23,000 nucleotides of DNA from CAYQAJ01 sp964415245 (GCA_964415245.1 CAYQAJ010000050.1:1-23000), one strand, 5' to 3'. Counted from the first letter of the stretch, positions 7,570 to 15,644 are shown. A program made the numbers and translations. The notes: a model not told the origin generated them from the sequence alone.

Positions 7570-9156
7570 ATGCTCCGACCCACGACGATTCTGCTGCTGC
7601 TCATCGCGGCGCAACCGGCTGCGGCCGCGACCATCCGCGTGCCGCAGGACCACAAAACGATTCAAGCCGCCATCGATGCGGCCGAGCCGGGCGACACCGT
7701 GCTGGTAAGCCCGGGCCGATTCACGGAGCGAATCGCGATTCGACCCGGGATAGCGGTTCGTAGTGCCGGCGACGAATCGCGAGGTAAGAGCGGACTGAAG
7801 CGGGCCGAGGCCACCATTCTCGACGGCGGCGGCAAAGAAGGCGATTCTCCAGGCGTCGTCATGGCCGAGGGGAGCACGCTGGACGGTTTCACAATCACCA
7901 ACGTGGGCGAGTACGACGAGGCGACCTGGCGAAAGCACTTCGAGTCGCACGGCGAAACACTGGGCGACGACGAAGGCACGGCGAATGCCGAGGGATCCAC
8001 TCCCGCCATCCGTGCTGAGAACGTGAATTGCACCGTCATCAACAACATAGTCCACGACAACGGCGACGTGGGAATCGCCGTGATCGGAAGCCAGGAGCGC
8101 CGCGTGACTCCACTCGTTGCCGAGAACGTCGCCTTTCGCAATCTCGGCGGAGGAATCGGCGTGGCCGACCATGCCGAGCCGATCGTCCAAAGCAACATCT
8201 GCTACGAAAACCTGCGGGCCGGTATCGGTTGCCGTAATGCCAGCCCGTTCGTTCTCGACAACGAGTGTCACAACAACGTCCGGGCGGGCATCGGCTGCCG
8301 CGAGGGCGCGAGACCAATCGTGCGGGGCAACACATGCTACGGGAATCGGCGAGCGGGCATCGGCGTCGCTCTGGAGGGTACGGCCCCGGTCGTCGAAGAC
8401 AACGAGTGCTACGAGAACGACATGGCGGGCATCGGCAGCCGCGATGGAGCCGAACCCATCCTCCGCAACAACCAATGTTATCGGAACAAAATGGCCGGCA
8501 TCGGCTGCGACGGCTCCCGGCCGCTCATCGTGGGCAACGAATGTCGCGAGAACGAGATGGCGGGGATCGGGATGCGCGGCGGAGCGACGGCGACGATCCA
8601 GAACAACCGGTGCATCGAAAACAAGCTAGTGGCCCTCGGAGTTACGCAAGGCTCCACCGCGACCGTCAGCGGCAACCACTTTGTACGAACGGGCGGCGTG
8701 CCCCCCCTCATCGCCGTGAAGCATGGCTCGACTGCACTGCTGCGGGACAACGAAATCGAGGGGGGCGGAGTCGCGGCCGTTCTGGTGCAAGGGATGGCAA
8801 CCGTGGCCGACAACCAATTCCAAGGCCAGGGTGAGAAACAAGGCACCGCCGTGTGGGTGTGGCAAGGATCAACGGCCACCGTCTCCGGCAATTCCTTCGG
8901 CGGTTACCGGGCAGCCGTCGATGCGACCCAGGCGAGCGTGGTCGTCACGAACAACATCGTGCGAGGTGCGGGCGGTCCGGCGATCATCGTCAGGGACAGC
9001 CCCGAGCCGGCCCACGTCTTTGCCAACACCGTCATCTCGAAAGACGAGAATGCGGTGGTCGTAGAGATTCAAGGACCGAGCGGCGTCGTGGCCGAAAACG
9101 TGGTGCAAGCCGAAGAGGCCGGCGACCGCGCAGAGTCGGGTGATAGCGCAGAGTAA
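7570..9156 (+). CDS. Secreted parallel beta-helix repeat protein with stacked cysteines
   Basis: A 528-residue protein; AGGAGG eight bases before ATG 7570 fixes the start. MLRPTTILLLLIAAQPAAAA is a signal peptide. Residues 21-55 (TIRVPQDHKTIQAAIDAAEP, then GDTVLVSPGRF) are the usual entry to right-handed beta-helix proteins of the pectate-lyase or NosD/CASH type. Residues about 185-370 consist of 22-24 residue coils of the form NxCYEN-xxAGIG-x-R-x(3)-P-x-V. Seven coils in a row carry Cys at the same place (211, 233, 256, 280, 303, 325, 348), and AGIG recurs six times. Later coils are less regular, and the C-terminus is acidic. Such folds bind or cleave polysaccharides, but no catalytic residues can be identified. 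It is convergent with the ExeA-type gene. Confidence 0.88.
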   Translation: MLRPTTILLLLIAAQPAAAATIRVPQDHKTIQAAIDAAEPGDTVLVSPGRFTERIAIRPGIAVRSAGDESRGKSGLKRAEATILDGGGKEGDSPGVVMAEGSTLDGFTITNVGEYDEATWRKHFESHGETLGDDEGTANAEGSTPAIRAENVNCTVINNIVHDNGDVGIAVIGSQERRVTPLVAENVAFRNLGGGIGVADHAEPIVQSNICYENLRAGIGCRNASPFVLDNECHNNVRAGIGCREGARPIVRGNTCYGNRRAGIGVALEGTAPVVEDNECYENDMAGIGSRDGAEPILRNNQCYRNKMAGIGCDGSRPLIVGNECRENEMAGIGMRGGATATIQNNRCIENKLVALGVTQGSTATVSGNHFVRTGGVPPLIAVKHGSTALLRDNEIEGGGVAAVLVQGMATVADNQFQGQGEKQGTAVWVWQGSTATVSGNSFGGYRAAVDATQASVVVTNNIVRGAGGPAIIVRDSPEPAHVFANTVISKDENAVVVEIQGPSGVVAENVVQAEEAGDRAESGDSAE

Positions 9157-9210
9157 GCTCGATGGGCGGATGGCGGCGTTGGGCGTGCCGTCCTCTTGCC
9201 CCGAACGCCT

Positions 9211-9245
9211 CTCGCGCATGCCCAGATCGAGCTCCGGGGCGCGAG
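9211..9245. terminator. Inverted repeat between convergent beta-helix and ExeA-type genes
   Basis: CTCGCGC (9211-9217) and GCGCGAG (9239-9245) form a 7-bp perfect inverted repeat with a 21-base loop, in the 95-base gap between two convergent stop codons. It may end transcription from both sides; there is no T run. Confidence 0.3.
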
Positions 9246-9251
9246 CGAAAG

Positions 9252-10064
9252 TCACCTTCCCCGTCCGCTGCTGACGCACAACTCTTGGTACACGTCGTCG
9301 ATGGTCCGCTCGTCGATGTGCGACAGGCCCTGGCCCGCGCCGGCCAGGAGCGCTAGGTCGGCCATCTGGCTGATACGGCGGGGCACGCCGCTGCACAGCT
9401 CGTGCAGCCGCGATGCGGCCGGCGGATCGAACGTAGGCGAGCGGCGACCGGCCCGCTCCAGACTGGTGGAGAGATAGCGGCTGGTGTCGGTTTCGTCCCA
9501 CGGCTCCAGCTCGATTCGCAACTCGGCCAGACCGAGCAGCCGTTCGCCCAGGTGCTTTTCGCGACCGCTGCGGGATGCCAGCGCCACAACGACGCGGGCA
9601 TCGGGCGACGAATCGGCCTGCACCATCCGCAACACGAGCATGAGCACTTCGGTCGGCGCTTCGTCGGCGTCGTCCAATAGCAGCACGGTAGCGATTTGCT
9701 GGCAGCGGTTCTCGACGAAGCGATCACACAGCCGCCGCCACAGGGAAAACGTGGGTTCGTCCAGCCCAGGGTTGAGGCCGAGCTGCGCGGCGGTCGACCA
9801 GAGCAGCTCGCGCTCGTCGATGCCCAACAGGCCGACCAAGGCGACTTGCCGACCCTCTCGCCGCTGCTGCCGGGCGAACACTTCGAGCACCAGCGATTTG
9901 CCACTGCCGGCCGCTCCCTGCACGATGCCCAGGCGGCGATGGTGCTCGACCAGAAAGTCGAGCCGGGCCAGCGCTTCATCATGCGTGGGGCTTTGGAAGA
10001 AGTAGCTCGGGTCGAGGGCCGCGCGAAACGGCGACTCCTTCAGGGCGGTTTGCGTTTCTTGCAT
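9252..10064 (-). CDS. ExeA-type AAA ATPase
   Basis: A 270-residue cytoplasmic ATPase on the minus strand, with GGGAGA about nine bases before ATG 10064. The N-terminus (SPFRAALDPSYFFQSPTHDE) matches the lead-in of the ExeA/GspA ATPase family (AAA_22 type). Walker A GAAGSGKS is at 50-57 and Walker B LLLDDADE at 128-135; a late GVPRRISQMADLALL motif resembles the C-terminal helical lid. ExeA in Aeromonas works with ExeB in placing the secretin, but there the ATPase is fused to a membrane and peptidoglycan-binding part that is absent here. The protein stops after the ATPase, as do many planctomycete and transposon-linked relatives. No secretion gene lies beside it, so the partner is unknown. Confidence 0.85.
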   Translation of the reverse strand: MQETQTALKESPFRAALDPSYFFQSPTHDEALARLDFLVEHHRRLGIVQGAAGSGKSLVLEVFARQQRREGRQVALVGLLGIDERELLWSTAAQLGLNPGLDEPTFSLWRRLCDRFVENRCQQIATVLLLDDADEAPTEVLMLVLRMVQADSSPDARVVVALASRSGREKHLGERLLGLAELRIELEPWDETDTSRYLSTSLERAGRRSPTFDPPAASRLHELCSGVPRRISQMADLALLAGAGQGLSHIDERTIDDVYQELCVSSGRGR

Positions 10065-10105
10065 GAGCGTAATCTCCCTGGCGGCGCGGTCCCGTTCACT
10101 CCGTC

Positions 10106-10122
10106 GTCAGGCACAGCCTGAC
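10106..10122. repeat. Compact perfect hairpin GTCAGGC-ACA-GCCTGAC
   Basis: A 7-bp stem with a 3-base loop in the divergent gap between the ExeA-type gene and rsmE, followed directly by CTACC. Two hairpins in the repeat-rich region 10978-11153 are also followed by CTAC, suggesting a related repeat type. It could be a transcript-end or attenuator structure. Confidence 0.5.
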
Positions 10123-10220
10123 CTACCTGTTGGCGGCGCGAGCCATCCCCGGCCCGGCCGCATATCCGGTATCCTTTACCTCATCGGTACAACCGTCAGT
10201 CTTTCTTCACACAAACGCTT

Positions 10221-10964
10221 ATGTCCGAACGGTTTTACAGCCGCCAGCCGCTGGGGATTGGCCCCGCTTCGCTCGACGGCGATGAAGCTCAGCACCTGGC
10301 TCGCGTGATGCGGGCCAAGGTGGGAGATGAGGTGGCGTTGTTCGACGGCAGCGGTGCGGAGTTTATCGCGCGAATCAGTGCGATCGGACACCGCCGCATC
10401 GAGTTGGATGTGCGCGAGCGGCGCGAGATTGACCGCGAGTTGCGTGTGCGGCTCACGCTGGCCGTGGCACTGCCGCGAGGCGAGCGGCAGCGATGGCTCG
10501 TCGAGAAAGCAACGGAGCTGGGCGCGGCGGCACTCGTGCCCTTGGTCACAGAGCGGAGCGTGGCAAAGCCCAGCGAGAAGGGACTCGAGCGATTGCGACG
10601 CACCGTCGTCGAAGCGTCGAAGCAGTGTGGCCGCAACAAGCTGATGGAGGTTGCGCCGCCGGCCGACGTGTGCGAGTTTTTGGCCAGCGCGCCGCGCGAG
10701 GTGATTCGATGGATGGCGCAGCCGAGCAGAGATTCTGCCACGTCCGAAGGCGGCGGTTCGACCATTCCTATCGCCGACCGTATGCGTGCCGCATGCGGCG
10801 CCGATCACGTCATCGCGGCCATTGGCCCCGAGGGTGGATTCGCGCCGCGCGAAGTCGAGGCGGCGTGCACAGCCGGCTGGGAGCTGATCGACCTGGGCCG
10901 ACGCACGCTCCGCGTCGAAACGGCGGCGGCGCTGATCGCGGCGATCGTGAGCACACTCGGGTAG
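10221..10964 (+). CDS. rsmE: 16S rRNA (uracil-1498-N3)-methyltransferase RsmE
   Basis: A 247-residue protein of the usual RsmE length. It transfers a methyl group from SAM to N3 of U1498 in 16S rRNA, in the assembled 30S subunit. Residues 1-70 form the N-terminal PUA-like RNA-binding domain (RFYSRQPL, HLARVMRAKVGDEVALFDG). The SPOUT (alpha/beta knot) domain follows, with VALPRGERQRWLVEKATELG (83-102), TERSVAK, EASKQCGRNKLMEV, and the SAM-binding knot IGPEGGF (201-207) and LGRRTLRVETAA (225-236). All signature motifs are present. ATG 10221 has no obvious ribosome binding site. It is divergent from the ExeA-type gene and convergent with the flotillin gene. Confidence 0.97.
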   Translation: MSERFYSRQPLGIGPASLDGDEAQHLARVMRAKVGDEVALFDGSGAEFIARISAIGHRRIELDVRERREIDRELRVRLTLAVALPRGERQRWLVEKATELGAAALVPLVTERSVAKPSEKGLERLRRTVVEASKQCGRNKLMEVAPPADVCEFLASAPREVIRWMAQPSRDSATSEGGGSTIPIADRMRAACGADHVIAAIGPEGGFAPREVEAACTAGWELIDLGRRTLRVETAAALIAAIVSTLG

Positions 10965-10977
10965 GAACCTGAAGCGC

Positions 10978-11083
10978 GTTGTGGCCGGTCTCCCGACCGC
11001 GCCACGACCGCCGACCGCAGGTCTCAAGGCGGGAGACCTACGGTCGTGCGTTTCGGCGAGGTCGGGAGACCCGCGCCGAACAA
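10978..11083. repeat. Palindromic dispersed repeat, copy A
   Basis: The left end GTTGTGGCCGGTCTCCCGAC and a right end containing GGTCGGGAGACC followed by CGCGCCGAACAA form imperfect terminal inverted repeats. An inner hairpin AGGTCTC/GAGACCT is present. The internal part (GGGAGACCTACGG...) aligns with copies B and C. It sits in the convergent gap between rsmE and the flotillin gene. Confidence 0.7.
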
Positions 11084-11101
11084 GAGACCCGCGCCGAACA
11101 A
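11066..11101. repeat. Exact 18-bp tandem duplication at the right end of copy A
   Basis: GAGACCCGCGCCGAACAA occurs twice head to tail, at 11066-11083 and 11084-11101, with no mismatch. This suggests a recent duplication of the end of the palindromic repeat. Confidence 0.8.
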
Positions 11102-11128
11102 GCCGCGGCCGCCTCGTTTCAGCGGCCA

Positions 11129-11153
11129 AGGTCCTGCTCGGCAAGCAGGACCT
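11129..11153. terminator. Perfect 10-bp hairpin in the convergent rsmE/flotillin gap
   Basis: AGGTCCTGCT (11129-11138) and AGCAGGACCT (11144-11153) pair perfectly across a 5-base loop. A second hairpin, GGCCGC/GCGGCC, lies just upstream (about 11107-11126). No T run follows, but the position between two convergent genes fits a bidirectional terminator or a dispersed hairpin repeat. Confidence 0.5.
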
Positions 11154-11175
11154 ACTCGTCTCGCCGCGTCGGCGA

Positions 11176-12828
11176 TCACGCCTCTTCGCTCTTGGGTCCC
11201 TCGGCCGGACGCGTTGCCGCTCTGCCGGCGCTGCCGGCGGCGCCGCCGCGTCGCGCGACTGGCTGCGATCCGCCGTTGGCCTCGTTGTCGCCGGTGAACT
11301 TGACCAGCGACTCCGGCAGCTCGACACCGCCGATGTCGCGCATCACCTGCAGCATGGGAGGCAGCGTCTTGGCCATGCCGCTGAGGAAGTCGGCCGTGCT
11401 CGATCGACCATTGCGGCCGCCGTTCTCCCACACCACGACCTTATCAAACTTGATGTTCGAGATCGCGCGGCTGGAAGCCTCGGCCAGGTTGTCGAGGTGT
11501 TCGAGCATGAGGATCTGGAACGCCTCGTGGCTGCCGCCGCAGGCCTCGATGATGCGACGCAGACCATCGCCCTTCTTGGCCAGGATTTCGAACTGGCCGC
11601 GAGCCTCCGCGTCGAGCCGGGCGAAAATGGCGTCGGCGTCGGCTCGGGCGGCGATGCGCACTCGCTCGGCCTCGGCTTCGGCGTCGACGATCTTCTTGGC
11701 TTTCTCGGCCTTGGCGGGCGCTTCGAGCTTGGCACGCTGCTCGGCTTCCACGCGTCCGGCTTCGGCCAGGGCGGCCTTGGCCATGGCGCGGTTCTGCACT
11801 TCGAGCACGGCGGCTTCGGCCTCGCGCTTTCGTCCTTCGCCCATCTGATAGGCTTCGGCGCGCCGCACGGCCAACTCGGCCTGCGACGCGGCGACGCGGG
11901 CCTGGGCCTGGTTTTCGCCGTCGATGGCGTCAGCGTCGGCGCCGGAAACCTGAATCCGCATTTCGCGCTCGGCGTTCTTCACCTGCGCTTCGCGCTGGAA
12001 AGCCGCGCTCTGCTCGCCGACCACCTGCTCTTTTTCCAACAGGGCGACCTGCACCGCCTGTTCCCGCTGGGCTTCGCGGGTGCCGATGGCCTGCTCCTTG
12101 CGGGCATTGGCCACCTGAATCGACTTGTCGCGCTCGGCCGAAGCCACGCGCGTTTCGCCCATCCGTTCGTTGTCGGCCACGTCGCCGCGGGCCTTTTGGA
12201 TGGCCTCCGAAGCGGCCTTCTGGCCGATGGCGTCGATGTAGCCCGACTCGTCCGTGATGTCGGTGATGTTCACGTTGATGAGCTGCAAGCCGATCTTGTT
12301 CAATTCGGGCTCGAGCGAATGTTGAATGTGCTGCAGGAAGGTGTCGCGGTCGCGATTGATCTCGTGAATCTGCATCGAGGCGATCACCTGGCGCAATTGG
12401 CCGAAAATGATTTCCTCGGCCTGCTTGCGCATCTCGGAGACCGACAGACCCAGCAAACGGATGGCGGCGTTCTGCATCACCGACGGCTTGGTGTCGATGG
12501 CCACGGTGAACACGCTGGGGACGTTGACGCGGATGTTCTCGGCCGACAGCGCGCCGCGTAGCGGCACCTCGATCTGAATCGGTTCGAGGCTGAGGTAGGC
12601 GTAGTCCTGCACCAGCGGAATCACGAAGGCGGCACCGCCATGAATGGTGTTGGCGGCCTGTCCTTTTTTCGTCTTGCCGTAGATCACCAACACGCGGTTG
12701 CTGGGGCAGCGCTTGTACTGCTTGACCAGCAGCATGAACAAGCTGAAGAGGACGATCACGACGGCGATCAGGCCGATGCCGAGGTACGTTACCCACGGTT
12801 CTATCGCCAACAGCATGAAGCTCGACAT
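11176..12828 (-). CDS. Flotillin family protein (SPFH domain)
   Basis: A 550-residue membrane protein. GGAGG about nine bases before ATG 12828 supports the start. One N-terminal membrane segment (residues 12-36, YLGIGLIAVVIVLFSLFMLL) is followed by VKQYKRCPSNRVLVIYGK and the SPFH domain to about residue 220 (VFTVAIDTKPSVMQNAAIRL, SEMRKQAEEIIFGQLR, LQLINVNITDITDESG). Residues about 210-430 are a long Ala/Glu/Arg/Lys coiled coil typical of flotillins, followed by a C-terminal region and an Ala/Arg-rich tail. Bacterial flotillins form large membrane-bound oligomers that organise lipid microdomains and affect fluidity. The upstream partner is an NfeD-like protein, 90 bases away on the same strand, the standard pairing. 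The length is close to Bacillus FloT and E. coli YqiK. Confidence 0.95.
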   Translation of the reverse strand: MSSFMLLAIEPWVTYLGIGLIAVVIVLFSLFMLLVKQYKRCPSNRVLVIYGKTKKGQAANTIHGGAAFVIPLVQDYAYLSLEPIQIEVPLRGALSAENIRVNVPSVFTVAIDTKPSVMQNAAIRLLGLSVSEMRKQAEEIIFGQLRQVIASMQIHEINRDRDTFLQHIQHSLEPELNKIGLQLINVNITDITDESGYIDAIGQKAASEAIQKARGDVADNERMGETRVASAERDKSIQVANARKEQAIGTREAQREQAVQVALLEKEQVVGEQSAAFQREAQVKNAEREMRIQVSGADADAIDGENQAQARVAASQAELAVRRAEAYQMGEGRKREAEAAVLEVQNRAMAKAALAEAGRVEAEQRAKLEAPAKAEKAKKIVDAEAEAERVRIAARADADAIFARLDAEARGQFEILAKKGDGLRRIIEACGGSHEAFQILMLEHLDNLAEASSRAISNIKFDKVVVWENGGRNGRSSTADFLSGMAKTLPPMLQVMRDIGGVELPESLVKFTGDNEANGGSQPVARRGGAAGSAGRAATRPAEGPKSEEA

Positions 12829-12918
12829 GGACCGGTTCCTCCCCCGTTTGAATAAGCAGTCGCGCTGACCGACACGGCGCGATAACGTGCGCGCGTGCGA
12901 CGTGCAGCAGGCGGCTCG

Positions 12919-13572
12919 TTACGATTTCGACGCTTCGACCGGCATCGGAGCCGGCTCGACTTCCAGCGTGTTTTCCCCCACCACGGCGACTACGACAACC
13001 TTAGCACCCGTGGGGAGCGCCTCGGCGGCGCCGGTGATTGCTTCGTACTCAATAAGCCGGTTTTGCAGGTTGATCTGGATTTTGCCGGCGGACTTCCTGT
13101 TGGCCGAAATCGGAATGTAGACCGTGCCGGTGTGCCCGACCGCCCGGTCGATGCGCACCGTGCCGTCGGTGCTGAGCTTGTATAACGACCGCATCAGAAA
13201 GTGGACGCCGTACATGGCCGCCACGCCGCTCACCAGCGCGATCAGCAGTTGGGCGACGAGCGGCAGGTTGGCCGACTGGGCCGCCAGCCCCGCCAGGCCA
13301 AAGAACGTCGAGGCTGCCACCAACGTGCGGAAACTGATTACGCCGAACAGCCAAGTGGAGCCGTGTCCGCCGGCGGCATCATGGCCGTCGACCGACACGT
13401 CGTGACCCACGTCGCCCACGTGACCCACGTCGCCGATGCCGCCGACGTCCCCCGCGTCGCCAACGTCGAGCGAAGCGTCGCCGTGATCGCCCATCCCAAT
13501 GATCGTCAGCACGAACTGGCAGACCAGGATCGTGCCGCCCAGAATGGCGCAAACCATGAACACCAAATACAT
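12919..13572 (-). CDS. NfeD-like membrane protein with Asp/Gly/His-rich loop
   Basis: A 217-residue protein, first gene of a two-gene operon with the flotillin. AGGGG about eight bases before ATG 13572 is a usable ribosome binding site. It has membrane segments at about 4-25, 74-97 and 104-127 and a C-terminal OB-fold domain (about 140-207: GHTGTVYIPISANRKSAGKI, then NRLIEYEAI, TGAKVVVVAVVGENTLEVEP), as in NfeD/YqiJ proteins lacking the ClpP-like protease part. Between segments 1 and 2 is an odd loop (about 28-70) made of Gly, Asp and His with a GDVGxx hexad repeated (GDVGGI, GDVGHV, GDVGHD), which could bind metal ions. NfeD partners are thought to help flotillin assembly. The N-terminal loop is the only unusual part. 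Confidence 0.85.
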   Translation of the reverse strand: MYLVFMVCAILGGTILVCQFVLTIIGMGDHGDASLDVGDAGDVGGIGDVGHVGDVGHDVSVDGHDAAGGHGSTWLFGVISFRTLVAASTFFGLAGLAAQSANLPLVAQLLIALVSGVAAMYGVHFLMRSLYKLSTDGTVRIDRAVGHTGTVYIPISANRKSAGKIQINLQNRLIEYEAITGAAEALPTGAKVVVVAVVGENTLEVEPAPMPVEASKS

Positions 13573-13840
13573 GGCGCTACCCCTTATGCGTGGCCGCGAT
13601 GAGTTCGGGTGGGGCGAGACGTCGCCAGGACGCTGCTACCCCTCATGCACTTGGCCGCGAAATGGTTCCAAGGGGTATTCGCTGCACCCGCCCCGATATT
13701 CCACCCCCCGGCATGTGCATCTTCCGGCACAAAACGGGGGATGTCAAACCACTTACGACCGGTATTTCCGGTTATTCAACCGCAAGGGCGGCAGCAGTTT
13801 GCGGTGGCATGCCGGAAAAGGCGGAATGCCGCGAGCGGGC

Positions 13841-13875
13841 GGTCGAAGTCGGGAGTCGGAGTTCGGAAATCGGGA
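13841..13875. repeat. Tandem heptamer array (GTCGGGA-type)
   Basis: Five 7-base units in register: GGTCGAA, GTCGGGA, GTCGGAG, TTCGGAA, ATCGGGA. The TCGG core repeats every seven bases. Non-coding, 44 bases left of palindromic repeat copy B. Confidence 0.6.
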
Positions 13876-13918
13876 ACGAGCCCGACGCGTTAGCGAGAGG
13901 CGCAGCGAGTAAAGCCTT

Positions 13919-13997
13919 GTTGTGCTGCGGTCTCCCGACCGCGGCACTCGCCCGACCGAAAGTCTCCCGCGTCACGGTCGGGAGACCGTGCCACAAC
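13919..13997. repeat. Palindromic dispersed repeat, copy B
   Basis: 79 bases bounded by GTTGTGCTGCGGTCTCCCGA on the left and CGGTCGGGAGACCGTGCCAC plus AAC on the right; the ends are inverted repeats of about 27 bp. Its inner part, read on the minus strand (GCGGGAGACTTTCGGTCGGG), aligns with the plus-strand inner part of copy C, so the two copies are in opposite orientation. Confidence 0.8.
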
Positions 13998-14071
13998 ATG
14001 TGGAAGTTCACGCCAAAACGTGGCGCCAAGCGCTCCGCTTCGCTTCGCGGCTAACCGCTCTCTCCGGCTTT

Positions 14072-14099
14072 CGACTCTGGACACTCGACTCTTGACTCT
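14072..14099. repeat. Tandem heptamer array (CGACTCT-type)
   Basis: Four 7-base units: CGACTCT, GGACACT, CGACTCT, TGACTCT. It lies directly downstream of the aminopeptidase stop codon, on that gene's exit side. Confidence 0.6.
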
Positions 14100-14102
14100 C
14101 CG

Positions 14103-15578
14103 TCAGCTCTTCCAGCCGCGGGCGACTTCGACCAGCGTGCGCACGAACGCGCCGGTTCCGCCCGCGTCGATCCACGGTTTGGCATCGTCGAGGAAGGCGG
14201 GGCCGGCGATGTCGAGGTGCGTCCACGGTTTGCCGGCGACGAACTCCTCCAGAAACTTGGCGGCGGTGATCGCCCCGCCCCAACGTCCCTTGCCGATGTT
14301 CTTGATGTCGGCCACTTCGCTTTTGATCAGCTCGCCGTACTCGGGGAACATGGGAAGCTGCCACGCGGGCTCGCCGCACTTGCGGGCCGCGGCCAGCACG
14401 GTGTCGCACCACGACTGATCGTTGGTCATGGCGCCTACCACGTCGGTTCCCAGAGCCACCATGCACGAGCCAGTGAGCGTGGCCAAGTCGATGATCGAAT
14501 CGACCTTGAGATCGACCGCCACGCACAGCACGTCGGCCAGCACCAGCCGACCCTCGGCGTCGGTGTTGAGCACTTCGATCGTCTTGCCGTTGCGTGCGGT
14601 AAGCACGTCGCCCAGTTTGTAGGAATCGCCGCTGACCATATTCTCGACCAGGCCGGCCAGCCCGATCACGTTGACCGGCAGCTTGAGAAGGCCGATGGCC
14701 CGCATCGCACCGAGCACGGTCGCGGCGCCGGCCATGTCGCACTTCATGGTGGCCATGCTGTCCGACGGCTTGAGCGAAAGCCCTCCGGAATCGAACGTCA
14801 CTCCCTTGCCGACCAGTGCGAGCGTTGGTGCCTTTGCGCCCGTTGCGCCGGAATAGCGCATGATGACCAATCGCGGCTCGCGCGCCGAACCGCGAGCCAC
14901 GGCCAGCAACGATCCGCAGCGCTCCTTTTCCAGCCGCGCCTTGTCCCACGCTTCGACTTCAAAGCCGGCCTCGCGGCCGATGACCGCGGCCGTGTCGGCG
15001 AAAGCGGCGGGATTCATGTCGCTGGGCGGTTCGTTCACCAGGCGCCGAGTGAGGTTTACGCACTCGCCCAGCACGCGTCCCTCGATGATGGTCGCTTGAT
15101 TGGCCCCAGCCCAGTGAATCTCGTCGAACGGATACTGTTTCTTCTCGTGGCGATAGAGGTCCTGACCCTGGCATCCGACAATCGCGCCGCTGATACCAGC
15201 CGCTGCCACGTCGGCGGGCCAATTGAGGCCGAGATAAAACGCCACTTGGGGGCACGACTTGCCCGCCAGGGTCTTTGCTGCCCCCGCCGCCGCTTGGAAG
15301 GCAACTTCCCGCGTCAGTTCGGTTGCCGGGCCGAGTCCCGCCACCACGACCTTGAGCGCCTTGACGCCCGACGGAGCCAACAGCGTGGTGAACTGGCCTC
15401 GCTTGCCGGTGAACTCCTTGGCCTCGAACAATCGGGCCAGCGCGCCGCCAGTTGCTTCGTCGACTTGCCGCGCGGGACCCGAAATGACTTCGGCCGCCTT
15501 CGTTGCCTCGGCGACGCCCACGACCACGGCATCGGCTTCAATCTGCGTTACGGGGCGATTAGTGGAAAGAATCTTCAT
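14103..15578 (-). CDS. pepA: Leucyl aminopeptidase (M17 family)
   Basis: A 491-residue protein counted from ATG 15578 (MKILSTNRPVTQIEAD). An upstream in-frame start at 15608 would add ten residues with no family likeness. It is a cytosolic di-metal exopeptidase that removes N-terminal residues from peptides. The C-terminal catalytic domain carries VGKGVTFDSGGLSLKPS and the M17 signature NTDAEGRL (338-345). Likely metal ligands are K258, D263, D281, D340 and E342, with catalytic K270 and R344. These differ from the E. coli PepA numbers by a constant 12, which supports an intact active site. The N-terminal macro-like domain is present. It is divergent from the UbiD gene with 108 bases between starts. 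In some bacteria PepA also binds DNA; this cannot be judged here. Confidence 0.96.
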   Translation of the reverse strand: MKILSTNRPVTQIEADAVVVGVAEATKAAEVISGPARQVDEATGGALARLFEAKEFTGKRGQFTTLLAPSGVKALKVVVAGLGPATELTREVAFQAAAGAAKTLAGKSCPQVAFYLGLNWPADVAAAGISGAIVGCQGQDLYRHEKKQYPFDEIHWAGANQATIIEGRVLGECVNLTRRLVNEPPSDMNPAAFADTAAVIGREAGFEVEAWDKARLEKERCGSLLAVARGSAREPRLVIMRYSGATGAKAPTLALVGKGVTFDSGGLSLKPSDSMATMKCDMAGAATVLGAMRAIGLLKLPVNVIGLAGLVENMVSGDSYKLGDVLTARNGKTIEVLNTDAEGRLVLADVLCVAVDLKVDSIIDLATLTGSCMVALGTDVVGAMTNDQSWCDTVLAAARKCGEPAWQLPMFPEYGELIKSEVADIKNIGKGRWGGAITAAKFLEEFVAGKPWTHLDIAGPAFLDDAKPWIDAGGTGAFVRTLVEVARGWKS

Positions 15579-15644
15579 GGTTGGGTCTCTAGCTGAAAAT
15601 GCCGTCAAAATATGCGTGCCTGTTTCGCTTAGCGACAGCGCGTT

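Larger units (their letters stand above)
13573..14102. other. Repeat-rich non-coding gap upstream of the flotillin operon
   Basis: No gene is supported in 530 bases. The right part holds heptamer arrays (13841-13875 and 14072-14099) and copy B of the palindromic repeat (13919-13997). The left part (13575-13660) is the leader of the NfeD gene and contains an imperfect direct repeat, GCTACCCCTTATGCG at 13575 and GCTACCCCTCATGCA at about 13634, each followed by TGGCCGCG. The stretch 13690-13840 has no recognisable feature; the flotillin operon promoter should lie in this area, but no clear -10 box is visible. Confidence 0.5.

Noticed and set aside
9252..10064. ExeA-type ATPase as part of a Tn7-like or Mu-like transposon
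   Set aside because: No transposase, target selector or end repeats flank it; neighbours are a beta-helix gene and rsmE.
10981..12561. Plus-strand open frame opposite the flotillin gene
   Set aside because: It starts in the palindromic repeat and mirrors the flotillin coiled coil; the translation is Leu/Gly/His-rich without a domain.
14217..15596. Plus-strand open frame of 459 codons opposite pepA
   Set aside because: Antisense to an aminopeptidase with all metal ligands in place.
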